Part shown: positions 1-7,901 of the stretch, piece after piece | Layout of the letters: every line of letters begins with the position of its first letter | Position numbering within the stretch: position 1 is the first letter of the stretch | Origin: Rhizobium anhuiense | GTDB lineage: Bacteria > Pseudomonadota > Alphaproteobacteria > Rhizobiales > Rhizobiaceae | Direction of reading: 5' to 3' | DNA length: 64,000 nt | Assembly (NCBI RefSeq): GCF_003985145.1 | Contig: NZ_ML133521.1 | Location: 868,001-932,000 of the forward strand | The notes under the pieces: generated by a model | The model's database searches: none | What the model was told of the DNA's origin: nothing | Seen by the model: the letters and a program-made list of their open reading frames with translations, nothing else | Made by a program: the position numbers and the translations under genes

Positions 1-1
1 A

Positions 2-811
2 GCGTTGCGACGCGCCGTTGCGCTCGGCGCCCAACGGTTCGAGCAATCGCTCGATGCCGGCGAAATCGAGGTGCCGGCGGTGCGTGGCGTCGGCGGCGGC
101 ATCCTCTATTTCCTCGACCGCAAGACCGAACTCGGTCGCATCTGGGAGATCGAATTCGACGCGATCGAGGACCATATCCCTCTTCAGCCGGCCGGGCTGC
201 AGTCGATCGACCATATGGCGCAGACGATGAAATATGAGGAGCTTTTGACCTGGCTGTTGTTTTATACGTCGCTGATCGACGTGCAGAAGACGCCGATGGT
301 CGATATCGTCGATCCCTCGGGCATCGTCAGGAGCCAGGTGGTCGAGAATGCGGAAGGCTCGCTGCGCATCACCATGAACGGCGCCGAGAACCGCAACACG
401 CTCGCCGGCCGTTTCATCGCCGAAACCTTCGGCTCCGGCATCCAGCATCTGGCCTTCAGGACGGACGACATCTTTGCCACTGCAGCAGCCCTTGCCGCAA
501 ACGGTTTCGTCTCGCTGGCGATTTCGCCGAACTATTATGACGATCTCGAAGCCCGCTTCGGCCTCGACGCCGAATTTGCCGAGCGCCTCAAGGCGGGCAA
601 CATCCTCTATGATCGCGATGAGCACGGCGAATATTTCCAGCTCTATAGCCCGACCTATGGCGAAGGCCTGTTCTTCGAGATCGTCGAGCGGCGCGGTTAT
701 CGTGGTTATGGTGCTGCCAACGCCATCTTCAGGATCGCGGCGCTGAGGAAACATCTGAGGCCGGCAGGCATGCCGACGGTCACGAAAAATCGCGGACATC
801 AGACCGACTGA
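2..811 (+). CDS. HPPD-like dioxygenase domain protein, 5' end cut off by the window
   Basis: The reading frame is open to the left edge, so this is the C-terminal part (about 269 residues) of a longer protein. It carries the vicinal-oxygen-chelate fold of 4-hydroxyphenylpyruvate dioxygenase. Likely Fe(II) ligands are the His in SIDHM, the His in GIQHLAF and the Glu in LFFEIVER. In rhizobia this kind of domain is often the C-terminal half of a roughly 630-residue protein whose N-terminal half is a sugar-phosphate isomerase / 3-dehydroshikimate dehydratase barrel (QuiC-like), and the cut position fits that. The function would then be in quinate/shikimate or aromatic catabolism. A plain HPPD (about 350-370 aa) is the alternative. 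The missing N-terminus is needed to choose. Confidence 0.75.
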   Translation, partial: ALRRAVALGAQRFEQSLDAGEIEVPAVRGVGGGILYFLDRKTELGRIWEIEFDAIEDHIPLQPAGLQSIDHMAQTMKYEELLTWLLFYTSLIDVQKTPMVDIVDPSGIVRSQVVENAEGSLRITMNGAENRNTLAGRFIAETFGSGIQHLAFRTDDIFATAAALAANGFVSLAISPNYYDDLEARFGLDAEFAERLKAGNILYDRDEHGEYFQLYSPTYGEGLFFEIVERRGYRGYGAANAIFRIAALRKHLRPAGMPTVTKNRGHQTD

Positions 812-969
812 TTTTCCCGGCGACCGAGCACATCGCCGCTCGTCAGCCTCGGCCTCTCACGCAAATCTCGCCCTTTCGTGCATTGCCCTTCGTCGATTTC
901 CCCTAGATAAGACTTCTCCTATTCGTTTCATCACCTATGTCCTTGGTTTTTCGGGAGGCATTCGTCGCC

Positions 970-1764
970 ATGGTCGAACTTGCGCAATCGCTCGCATCCA
1001 TCAAGCTGCCGGACCTGTCCGGCAAAGCCGTGCTGATCACCGGCGCCTCGACCGGCATCGGCGCGGCACTCGCCCGTGCCTTCGCGGCTCAAGGAGCCAA
1101 GGTCGGTGTGCATTACAACGCCAGCCGCGAACCGGCGGAAAAACTTGCCGAGGAGATCCGGGCTGCCGGCGGCACCGTGCATCTGATCCAGGGCGACGTG
1201 TCGAGGGAGGGCGAGACCGAGCGTGTCGTCGAGGAGACGGCGAAGACCTTCGGTCATCTCGACGGGCTCATCAACAATGCCGGCGGCATGCTGGGGCGCA
1301 AGCCGACCTCGGAATATACCGACGCGCATTATGCCGCGGTCATGGACCTCAACGCCCGCTCGGTGCTGGCGGCAACGCGTGCGGCGCATCCCTGGCTGAA
1401 GAAGCAGGGCGGCTTCATCATCAACACCACCTCGATTGCCGCGCGCAATGGCGGCGGCAATGGCGCGATCCTCTATGCGGCGTCCAAAGGTTTCGTCTCG
1501 ACGATCACCCGCGGCCATGCCAAGGAATTCGTCGCCGACAAGATCCGCGTCAATGCGGTGGCGCCGGGTGTCATCGCCACGCCCTTCCACGAACGTTATA
1601 CCAATGACGAGCAGATGGAGCTGCAGCGCAAGTCGATCCCGATGGGCTTCGTCGGCACTTCCGAGGATTGCGTTGGAGCCTATCTCTTCCTCGCATCGCC
1701 GACGCTGTCCGGCTACATCACCGGACAGATTATCGAGGTCAACGGCGGACAGTTGATGCCTTAG
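970..1764 (+). CDS. SDR-family NAD(P)-dependent oxidoreductase
   Basis: Classical short-chain dehydrogenase/reductase of about 264 residues. It has the TGASTGIG cofactor loop near the N-terminus, the NNAGG motif, a catalytic Ser in the NTTSIA strand, and YAASK (Tyr-x3-Lys). The C-terminus ends GGQLMP, as in many glucose dehydrogenase / 3-oxoacyl-ACP reductase-like SDRs. The substrate cannot be told from sequence. An in-frame ATG at 937 would add 11 residues; I prefer 970 because GGGAGG at 953-958 lies just upstream and homology starts soon after. It stands alone: the upstream gene ends 158 bases earlier and a separate stress-type promoter follows its stop. Confidence 0.88.
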   Translation: MVELAQSLASIKLPDLSGKAVLITGASTGIGAALARAFAAQGAKVGVHYNASREPAEKLAEEIRAAGGTVHLIQGDVSREGETERVVEETAKTFGHLDGLINNAGGMLGRKPTSEYTDAHYAAVMDLNARSVLAATRAAHPWLKKQGGFIINTTSIAARNGGGNGAILYAASKGFVSTITRGHAKEFVADKIRVNAVAPGVIATPFHERYTNDEQMELQRKSIPMGFVGTSEDCVGAYLFLASPTLSGYITGQIIEVNGGQLMP

Positions 1765-1802
1765 TTTCCGCCTCCTCGAGAGATCTTCCCTTGCAAGCCA
1801 AG

Positions 1803-1827
1803 GGAACTTTCGAGCCGCCGTTACGTT
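1803..1827 (+). promoter_or_regulatory. Putative sigma-EcfG (RpoE2) promoter of glgX-topIB-ligD
   Basis: GGAAC at 1803-1807 and CGTT at 1824-1827 are separated by 16 bases. This is the pattern known for general stress response promoters in alphaproteobacteria. It sits 33 bases ahead of the glgX start. The match is read by eye; regulation is inferred. Confidence 0.6.
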
Positions 1828-1859
1828 TCCCGCATGGTCTTTTTATCGAGCGGGGCATT

Positions 1860-4016
1860 ATGAGCTATTCATTTTCAGAACTCGACTTCCTCAAGCCGGA
1901 GCTCGGGGCGGAATATACGGGTTCGGGCACCCATTTCGCGGTATTCTCAGCGCATGCAGAACAGGTTGAGCTCTGCCTCTTTTCGCCGGACGGCAAGAAG
2001 GAGGTCGCGCGATTGCCGCTGCCCAAGCGTGAAGGCGATATCTGGTCGGGCTATATCGCCGGCGTCGGACCGGGAACCGTCTACGGTTATCGCGCCCATG
2101 GTCCATACGATCCGAAAGCTGGTCATCGCTTCAATCCTAACAAGCTCCTGCTCGACCCCTATGCGAAGCAGGTGACGGGCGAGTTGAAATGGGACGACGC
2201 GCTCTTTGGCTACCAGATCGGCAAGGACGATCTTTCCTTCGACGAACGTGATAGCGCCCCCTTCATGGTCAAGGGCGTGGTGCAGGATCCGGATTTCGAC
2301 TGGGCGGGTGAAGAGGCGATCCGCCGTCCCTGGCCTGATACGATCATTTACGAGGCGCATGTGCGCGGCCTGACGATGACCCATCCGAAGGTGCCCGACA
2401 GGCTGCGCGGCACCTTTCTCGGCATGTGCAGCGATCCGATCATCGACCATCTCGTCAAGCTCGGCATCTCGGCGATCGAGCTCTTGCCGATCCAGTATTT
2501 CCTCGACGATCGTTATCTCCTGGAAAACAACCTGCGCAATTATTGGGGCTACCAGACGCTCGGCTTCTTCGCGCCGCAATCGCGCTACATGTCCGGCGAC
2601 AAGATCACCGAGATCAAGACCATGGTGAAGAAGTTCCATGCCGCCGGCATCGAAGTCATCATGGACGTCGTCTACAATCACACTGCTGAAGGCAGCGAGA
2701 AAGGCCCGACGCTCTCCTTCCGTGGGCTCGATAATGCCAGCTATTATACCCTCTCACCCGACGATCCTCGCCACACCTTCGATACAACAGGTACCGGCAA
2801 CACCCTGAATGCCGCCAATCCTATGGTGATGCGCATGGTGCTCGACAGTCTGCGCTATTGGGTCGGCGTCATGCATATCGACGGCTTCCGCTTCGACCTT
2901 GCCAGCACGCTCGGCCGCCAGGATATGGAATTCGACCGGCAGGGCCTGTTTTTCGGTGCCATCCGCCAGGATCCGATCCTCGCCGGTGTCAAGCTGATCG
3001 CCGAGCCCTGGGACGTGGGCGACGGCGGCTATCAGGTCGGCGGCTTCCCGCATCCCTTCCGTGAGTGGAACGACAAGTTTCGTGACGACGTGCGCCGCTT
3101 TTGGAAAGGCGACGGCGGCATGGTGTCGGAGATCTCGCAGCGCATCACCGGCTCGGCCGTACAGTTCAACCACTCGGATCGCGGCGCGACATCATCGATC
3201 AATCTGCTGTCAGCCCATGACGGCTTCACGCTGATGGATACTGTTTCCTTCAACGACAAGCACAATGACGCGAACGGCGAGGATAACAGGGACGGACATT
3301 CGGACAATCATTCGGACAATATGGGTGCCGAAGGAGTGACGGATAACGACGACATCAACAGCCTTCGGACGCGGCGGCGCCGCAACATGATGGCGACGCT
3401 GATGCTCTCCCAGGGCGTTCCGATGATCCTTGCCGGCGATGAGGTGGGCAACAGCCAGGGCGGCAATAACAACGCCTATTGCCAGGACAACGAGATCGGC
3501 TGGACGGATTGGGCGGGGCTCGACGACCCTTTCCTCGATTTCTGCCGGCAGGCTGTCGCCTTCCGCAAGGCCCATCCCGTCTTGCGGCAGGAGCGGTTCC
3601 TGACCGGCGAGACCGCCGAGGATGGCCGCATCGAGATCGCCTGGTACAAGCCGGACGGCAACTTCATGAACGATGGGGCTTGGAACGACGACGGATTGCA
3701 GGTGCTCGGGGTCTATGTCTCGAGGAGCGTCAATGCACCAGACACCGAGACGATGGACGACCTCTTCCTCATCTTCAATGCCGGTGGCGATTGCGAGGTT
3801 CACCTGCCTGTCGTGAATGGGCTGAAACAGTGGTCGAGGGTTCTCGACACGGGCACGGAGACGGACGCCTTCGAGGTGCACGAGCCGCAGAATCCGGTCA
3901 TCGTCTATGCCCAGAGCGTGGCGGTCTTCGCGCCGAAGGGCCAGACCGAGCCGCCGAAGGACGCGACAAAAGCCGAGCGTCGACGGTGGTTCCAGTTCGG
4001 CCGCAGGAGCAGGTAA
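1860..4016 (+). CDS. glgX: Glycogen debranching enzyme GlgX
   Basis: Glycosyl hydrolase family 13 debranching enzyme, 718 residues, hydrolysing alpha-1,6 branches of glycogen limit dextrin in the cytoplasm. The N-terminal part is a CBM48-like beta-sandwich. The catalytic barrel follows with the four GH13 regions: DVVYNH near 269, GFRFD with nucleophile Asp346, IAEPWD with acid/base Glu382, and SAHDG with Asp454. ATG 1860 is chosen because it gives the normal N-terminus; the frame is open further upstream but that part reads through the preceding gene's end. It is not next to other glg genes. Instead it leads an operon with a topoisomerase and a LigD-like polymerase, behind a stress-type promoter, so a role in stress-linked glycogen or trehalose metabolism is plausible. 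TreX-type isoamylase activity is an alternative. Confidence 0.93.
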   Translation: MSYSFSELDFLKPELGAEYTGSGTHFAVFSAHAEQVELCLFSPDGKKEVARLPLPKREGDIWSGYIAGVGPGTVYGYRAHGPYDPKAGHRFNPNKLLLDPYAKQVTGELKWDDALFGYQIGKDDLSFDERDSAPFMVKGVVQDPDFDWAGEEAIRRPWPDTIIYEAHVRGLTMTHPKVPDRLRGTFLGMCSDPIIDHLVKLGISAIELLPIQYFLDDRYLLENNLRNYWGYQTLGFFAPQSRYMSGDKITEIKTMVKKFHAAGIEVIMDVVYNHTAEGSEKGPTLSFRGLDNASYYTLSPDDPRHTFDTTGTGNTLNAANPMVMRMVLDSLRYWVGVMHIDGFRFDLASTLGRQDMEFDRQGLFFGAIRQDPILAGVKLIAEPWDVGDGGYQVGGFPHPFREWNDKFRDDVRRFWKGDGGMVSEISQRITGSAVQFNHSDRGATSSINLLSAHDGFTLMDTVSFNDKHNDANGEDNRDGHSDNHSDNMGAEGVTDNDDINSLRTRRRRNMMATLMLSQGVPMILAGDEVGNSQGGNNNAYCQDNEIGWTDWAGLDDPFLDFCRQAVAFRKAHPVLRQERFLTGETAEDGRIEIAWYKPDGNFMNDGAWNDDGLQVLGVYVSRSVNAPDTETMDDLFLIFNAGGDCEVHLPVVNGLKQWSRVLDTGTETDAFEVHEPQNPVIVYAQSVAVFAPKGQTEPPKDATKAERRRWFQFGRRSR

Positions 4017-4031
4017 CAGGTCGCAGCGAAG

Positions 4032-5039
4032 ATGAATGCCGAAGCCATCACCGAACTTGGTCTCGTCTATGTCAGCGATACCGAACCAGGCATCCGAAGA
4101 CGCAGGAAAGGCAAGGGCTTCAGCTATGTGATGCCCGACGGCACGACGCTCGCTGACGAATTACAGCGGGCGCGCATTGGTGCGCTCGGTCTGCCGCCGG
4201 CCTATGAGAATGTGTGGATCTGCCTCTATGATAACGGCCATCTGCAGGCGACTGGCATCGATGCGCGCGGGCGCAAGCAATACCGTTACCACAAGGAATG
4301 GCAATCCTTCCGCAGTGCGGGAAAATTCCATCAGCTGATCGAATTCGGCCGGGCGCTGCCGAAGATACGCCGCACCGTGCTGCGCCATCTCGACACCGGC
4401 GCGGAGGACGTCAACGGTGTGCTTGCGGCTTTGACGACCCTGCTCGACGAGGCGCATTTGCGCGTCGGCAACCAGGCCTATGTCAGGGAGAACGGCACCT
4501 ATGGCGCAACGACGCTGCTGAAGCGCCACCTGAAGATCGTCGACGGGCGGATCGAATTGAAATTCCGCGCCAAGGGCGGCAAGCGCGTCCAGCGCAGTCT
4601 CAAACATCCCAGGCTGCAGAAGATCCTGGAGGAAATAGCCGACCTGCCCGGGCGCCAGCTCTTCGTCTGGAAGGATGAAAGCGGGGCGCTGAAGCCGATC
4701 GATTCCGGCCGGTTGAACGCCTACCTCGCCGAGATATCGGGCATTCCCATCTCGGCGAAAACCTTTCGCACCTGGGCCGGCTCGCTGGCGGCTTTCGGCG
4801 CGGCGCGCGAGGCGATTACCGGAGGCGGCCGGCCGACGGTCAAGCAGATGTCGGAAGCCGCGGCCGAGGCACTGCACAACACGCCGGCGATCTCGCGTTC
4901 CAGTTATATCCATCCGGCGATCATCGCACTCGTCGGCAACGACCATCCTCTGGTCGAGAGCGGTAACGAGCCGCTGCGGGGCTTGCGGGCCGAGGAAAAC
5001 AGGCTACTTGATTTCCTCACACGCGAGATCGAAGAATGA
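4032..5039 (+). CDS. DNA topoisomerase IB (poxvirus-like)
   Basis: Type IB topoisomerase of 335 residues that relaxes supercoils through a 3'-phosphotyrosyl intermediate. The N-terminal DNA-binding domain includes YHKEWQ. The catalytic domain has the active-site Arg region HLRVGNQAY, KGGKR, TFRTW, and the nucleophile Tyr292 in SRSSYIHP. Asn283 stands nine residues before the Tyr, where poxvirus enzymes have His, which is usual in bacterial members. The gene begins 15 bases after glgX and its last 4 bases overlap the next start (ATGA), so the three genes look co-transcribed. Bacterial TopIB genes are accessory and often stress-associated; pairing with an NHEJ-type polymerase suggests a DNA repair or damage-tolerance role (inference). 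Confidence 0.92.
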   Translation: MNAEAITELGLVYVSDTEPGIRRRRKGKGFSYVMPDGTTLADELQRARIGALGLPPAYENVWICLYDNGHLQATGIDARGRKQYRYHKEWQSFRSAGKFHQLIEFGRALPKIRRTVLRHLDTGAEDVNGVLAALTTLLDEAHLRVGNQAYVRENGTYGATTLLKRHLKIVDGRIELKFRAKGGKRVQRSLKHPRLQKILEEIADLPGRQLFVWKDESGALKPIDSGRLNAYLAEISGIPISAKTFRTWAGSLAAFGAAREAITGGGRPTVKQMSEAAAEALHNTPAISRSSYIHPAIIALVGNDHPLVESGNEPLRGLRAEENRLLDFLTREIEE

Positions 5040-5914
5040 ACCCCAGACATCCGCCAGCATCTGACGTCTCGCTGACCCATCCCGACCGGCTCTACTGGCC
5101 GGATGAGGGCGTGACGAAGCAGGCGCTCGCGGATTATTACGCGGCGGTCTGGCCGTTCATGGCGCCCTATGTCGTCAACCGGCCACTGGCGCTGCTGCGT
5201 TTGCCGGATGGGATAAAAAGCCACCAACGGTTTTTCCAGAAACATGCCTGGAAAGGCATGAATCCGCATATCGAGGAGATCGCCGACCCGGAGGATCCGG
5301 ACGGCGAAAAGCTGCTGCGCATCGGCGATTTCAACGGTCTGGTGGCGCTGGTGCAATCGGCCGTGCTCGAAATTCATCCCTGGGGCGTCACCACCGACAA
5401 TTGGGAAAAACCCGATATGATCACCATGGACCTCGACCCCGGCGAGGACGTGGCCTGGAGCGCTGTCATCACAGCAGCGCTTGAATTGAAGACGCGGCTG
5501 GAGGCGCGTGGCCTAGCCGCCTTCGTCAAGACATCGGGCGGCAAGGGGTTGCATGTGGTGACGCCGCTTGCGCCGAAGGCCGGCTGGGCCGAGGTGAAGG
5601 ATTTCGCCCATTCGCTTGCTGAAAGCATGTCGGCCGACGCGCCGGAGAAATATCTGGCAACCGCGACGAAGGCGAAACGCGGCGGGCATATCTACATCGA
5701 CTATCTCCGCAACGGCCGCGGCAATACGGCGGTCGCGGCCTATTCGACGCGAGCACGAGTAGGCGCGCCGGTTTCGATGCCGATCGACTGGCCGGATTTG
5801 AACGTGGTGAGCGGTCCGGCCGCTTTCACGCTCGGCAACGTGCCGCAGCAACTGGAGACCCGGCCGAAGGATCCTTGGGAAAATTTCTTCGCTGCGGCCG
5901 TGCCGCTCGCCTAA
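5036..5914 (+). CDS. Stand-alone LigD-type polymerase/primase domain (NHEJ)
   Basis: This 292-residue protein corresponds to the polymerase domain (PolDom, archaeo-eukaryotic primase superfamily) of multidomain ligase D, with no ligase or phosphoesterase module. Visible motifs are the metal-binding DLDPG (Asp132, Asp134), SGGKGLHV with the conserved His, and IDYLRNGRG followed by RARVGAPVS. These domains fill gaps with ribo- or deoxynucleotides during non-homologous end joining with Ku. The start overlaps the topoisomerase stop by 4 bases. No ku or ligase gene lies within the window, so partners must be elsewhere. Length fits other free-standing PolDom proteins (about 290-300 aa), so it is not a broken LigD. 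Confidence 0.9.
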   Translation: MNPRHPPASDVSLTHPDRLYWPDEGVTKQALADYYAAVWPFMAPYVVNRPLALLRLPDGIKSHQRFFQKHAWKGMNPHIEEIADPEDPDGEKLLRIGDFNGLVALVQSAVLEIHPWGVTTDNWEKPDMITMDLDPGEDVAWSAVITAALELKTRLEARGLAAFVKTSGGKGLHVVTPLAPKAGWAEVKDFAHSLAESMSADAPEKYLATATKAKRGGHIYIDYLRNGRGNTAVAAYSTRARVGAPVSMPIDWPDLNVVSGPAAFTLGNVPQQLETRPKDPWENFFAAAVPLA

Positions 5915-5926
5915 ACGGCTCTTGCT

Positions 5927-6661
5927 TCATCCCGCGCTGTCGAGCTCGGGATAGTGCCGAAAAATCCCTTCCTCGTTGAAGGCGAGGCGACGGGGGGAGG
6001 CGAGATAGCGGGCGATATTCGGACGCTTTGCCACCGCGTCGTGCAGCGCCAGCAGGCCGGGGTAATCAGCCTTGCGGCTCGCCATGGCTTTCGGGAAGGC
6101 ATAGGTGAGGCCCTCGATCACCTGGAAGAGCGAGAGGTCGACATAGGTCAGCGTATCGCCGACCATATGGCCCGAGCCTTTTGGGTTCTGCCGCAGCACA
6201 CGCTCGAAATAGCTGAGGAATTTCGGAATGCGCTCGCGGATGAAGGCGGCTGAGCGGGCTTTGGCTTCCGGCTTCTGGTCCTCGTAGTAGAGCGACGTGT
6301 CGATCGGGTGATGCGTATCGTGCACTTCGGCGACGAAATCGGTGACGGTCAGCTGCAGGCCGTTGACGACATGGCGAAGGCCTTCGTCCTCGGGCGCGAG
6401 GCCGAGCTTCGGGCCGAGGTAAAACAGGATGTTGGCGACATGCGGGATAATGAGGTCGCCATCCTTCAGGAAGGGCGGCGCGAAGGGAATATACGCTTCG
6501 CTTTGGCTCTCCATGATCTCGAACATGGCGCCGGTCCCGCGCCGCCCGCGGCCGGATTGGCGGGTGATGTCGATATAGTCGGCGCCGGCTTCCTCCAGCG
6601 CCAACCGCACAAATTCGCCGCGGCCTTGAATGCCGTGCCAGTAATAAAGCTCGTATGCCAT
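5927..6661 (-). CDS. Glutathione S-transferase
   Basis: Cytosolic GST of 244 residues. The N-terminal thioredoxin-like half starts YELYYWHGIQGRGEFVR, the arrangement of sigma-like GSTs, and a helical C-terminal half contains MVGDTLTYVDLSLF. Such enzymes conjugate glutathione to electrophiles or reduce peroxides. The start lies 6 bases after the DUF3175 gene, which places it last in a three-gene minus-strand operon with a stress-type promoter at 7389-7413. It converges with the LigD-like gene, with 12 bases between the stops. The substrate is not predictable. About 30 residues longer than a typical bacterial GST because of an extended loop after the first helix. Confidence 0.88.
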   Translation of the reverse strand: MAYELYYWHGIQGRGEFVRLALEEAGADYIDITRQSGRGRRGTGAMFEIMESQSEAYIPFAPPFLKDGDLIIPHVANILFYLGPKLGLAPEDEGLRHVVNGLQLTVTDFVAEVHDTHHPIDTSLYYEDQKPEAKARSAAFIRERIPKFLSYFERVLRQNPKGSGHMVGDTLTYVDLSLFQVIEGLTYAFPKAMASRKADYPGLLALHDAVAKRPNIARYLASPRRLAFNEEGIFRHYPELDSAG

Positions 6662-6667
6662 GACTGC

Positions 6668-6958
6668 TCAATCCTTCGGTTGGCGACCGAAGTCTTTTCG
6701 CAATTCGTCCTTGGCTTTTTCAAGGGTGCCGCGCCGCTTTTTCGTCAGGTGGTCGCCGGCACGGTTGATGTAGAAGGTCAGCATCGACATGGCCGCGCGG
6801 AAGGGGCTAGCCTTGCGGCGATCGCTCTTCTCGGCGGAGCGCTTGACGGAGCGGGCAATCTTCTTCGGATCGTCCGATTTGAACACGCCTTCCTTCAGGT
6901 CCATCGCATCGCTGTGTTCGGTGACGTCCTGCGACCATTTCTTCTGCGCTTTGGCCAT
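6668..6958 (-). CDS. DUF3175 domain protein
   Basis: Small basic protein of 96 residues matching the DUF3175 family: KKWSQDVTEHSDAMDL at the N-terminus, the FKSDDPKKIARSVKRSAE helix, and SAMLTFYINRAG-like sequence (here SMLTFYINRAG) in the middle. The family has no known biochemical function. It is common in rhizobia and other soil bacteria, often near stress genes. Middle gene of the minus-strand set with the 104-residue Lys-rich protein (71 bases upstream) and the GST (6 bases downstream). Confidence 0.85.
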   Translation of the reverse strand: MAKAQKKWSQDVTEHSDAMDLKEGVFKSDDPKKIARSVKRSAEKSDRRKASPFRAAMSMLTFYINRAGDHLTKKRRGTLEKAKDELRKDFGRQPKD

Positions 6959-7029
6959 AGCGAAAATCCTTTACCAGGTGCGGGTGCAGGATGCAGGCAG
7001 CGGCAAGCCACCGCTCATCCTGTCCCTCA

Positions 7030-7344
7030 TTAGTGGGGGCTGTGATGTTCATTGCGCTTGCGTGTCGCAGCGGCCTTCTTCGCAGAAGCGGACCGCTCCT
7101 CCTTCGAGCGTGCGGCGGATGCCGCGCCGCCGATGCGGCCGCCCTTTTCGGAGGATTCATGCGTATCCTTCTTGCCGCGGCCGGAACCGGATTTGTTGCC
7201 GCCGCCGCTTTCCTTGTTGACGGTTGCCCAGGCACGCCGTTCGGCCTCCTTATCGGAGACGCCGCGCTCCTCGTAGCTCTCCTCAATATGCTCGGCCTTG
7301 CGCTTCTGCTTGTCGGTATAGTCGGATTTATCACCTCTCGGCAT
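7030..7344 (-). CDS. Small Lys/Glu-rich protein, 'plasmid stabilization'-type
   Basis: 104-residue, highly charged and probably largely disordered protein. The N-terminal part (KRKAEHIEESYEERG) is predicted helical and followed by KEAERRAWATVNKESGGG; the C-terminal half holds a KGGRIGG segment resembling KGG stress-protein repeats and an Ala/Lys/Arg tail. Homologues in rhizobia carry the loose label plasmid stabilization protein, but no partitioning motif is visible. The start at 7344 has GGAGG on the minus strand (plus 7350-7354). A reading from 7434 would add 30 residues but crosses the promoter-like sequence at 7389-7413, so it is rejected. A chromatin-like or desiccation-protective role is possible but unproven. 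Confidence 0.75.
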   Translation of the reverse strand: MPRGDKSDYTDKQKRKAEHIEESYEERGVSDKEAERRAWATVNKESGGGNKSGSGRGKKDTHESSEKGGRIGGAASAARSKEERSASAKKAAATRKRNEHHSPH

Positions 7345-7388
7345 CTCAACCTCCTCTGGTTTTGCCCTGCTGGTTTTCAAAGGAATTG

Positions 7389-7413
7389 AACCGGTACGGA
7401 GCCCAAAAGTTCC
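7389..7413 (-). promoter_or_regulatory. Putative sigma-EcfG promoter, minus strand
   Basis: On the minus strand GGAAC (7409-7413) is followed after 17 bases by GTT (7389-7391). It lies about 45 bases before the 104-residue gene start and would drive the three-gene operon down to the GST. The -10 is GGTT rather than CGTT. Confidence 0.5.
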
Positions 7414-7446
7414 GGCGCCCGCCATGGTCTGCAACGGCCGGTTTCG

Positions 7447-7472
7447 GGAACAAAAGCCGATTTTATCAGGTT
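7447..7472 (+). promoter_or_regulatory. Putative sigma-EcfG promoter, plus strand
   Basis: GGAAC at 7447-7451, then 17 bases, then GGTT (7469-7472). It lies 52 bases ahead of the 117-residue gene at 7524 and only 33 bases from the oppositely oriented candidate at 7389-7413, giving a back-to-back arrangement. Confidence 0.45.
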
Positions 7473-7523
7473 TCCGATGGGAAAAGCCTGGACACAGGCC
7501 CGCACAAAGAAGGAGCCGAGAAC

Positions 7524-7877
7524 ATGGAAAAACACATCGTCAAAGCCGATGGAAACGGCGCGATCGACGTGAACGGCCAGGTATCGCCGGTCACCTATAC
7601 CGTCAGTCTCAAGCAAGGGAAGGGGCATTCGTACGAGGTCGACATCCGCTTGATGGCGCCGCGTGACTGGCTGGTGCAGCGAGGTTTCGAGCGGGATGCC
7701 GTGCTGGTCAGCCAGAGCGGCGCGCGCATTCCCATTTATCACAATGGCAATCATCACGGCAACGGCCGTCTCGACCTTGCCGACACGATCTCGATCGAAC
7801 TGACGGCGCGCGACGACAGCTGCACCAGCGAGGTGGATCGGATGCGCAAATATCCCGAGTTCAACGGCACCGGGTAA
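7524..7877 (+). CDS. Hypothetical 117-residue protein
   Basis: No family recognised. The ATG at 7524 follows AGGAG at 7511-7515, which makes this start much better than any earlier one in the open frame. The protein has no signal peptide or membrane segment. It appears mostly beta-stranded (SPVTYTVSLKQG, SYEVDIRLMAPRDW), with a His/Asn/Gly-rich loop (IYHNGNHHGNGRLD) that could bind a metal. Two Cys are absent except one near the C-terminus (DDSCTSE). It is divergent from the small-protein/GST operon and has its own stress-type promoter candidate, so membership in the same regulon is inferred. Confidence 0.72.
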   Translation: MEKHIVKADGNGAIDVNGQVSPVTYTVSLKQGKGHSYEVDIRLMAPRDWLVQRGFERDAVLVSQSGARIPIYHNGNHHGNGRLDLADTISIELTARDDSCTSEVDRMRKYPEFNGTG

Positions 7878-7901
7878 ATAATCAGCAAAGGGCGTCGTCG
7901 G

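Noticed and set aside
1668..1859. 64-residue N-terminal extension of GlgX
   Set aside because: It overlaps the SDR gene and the stress-type promoter and has no family match; ATG 1860 gives the proper N-terminus.
7224..7523. Long upstream extension of the 117-residue protein
   Set aside because: It overlaps the divergent gene and both promoter candidates; AGGAG before 7524 supports the short form.
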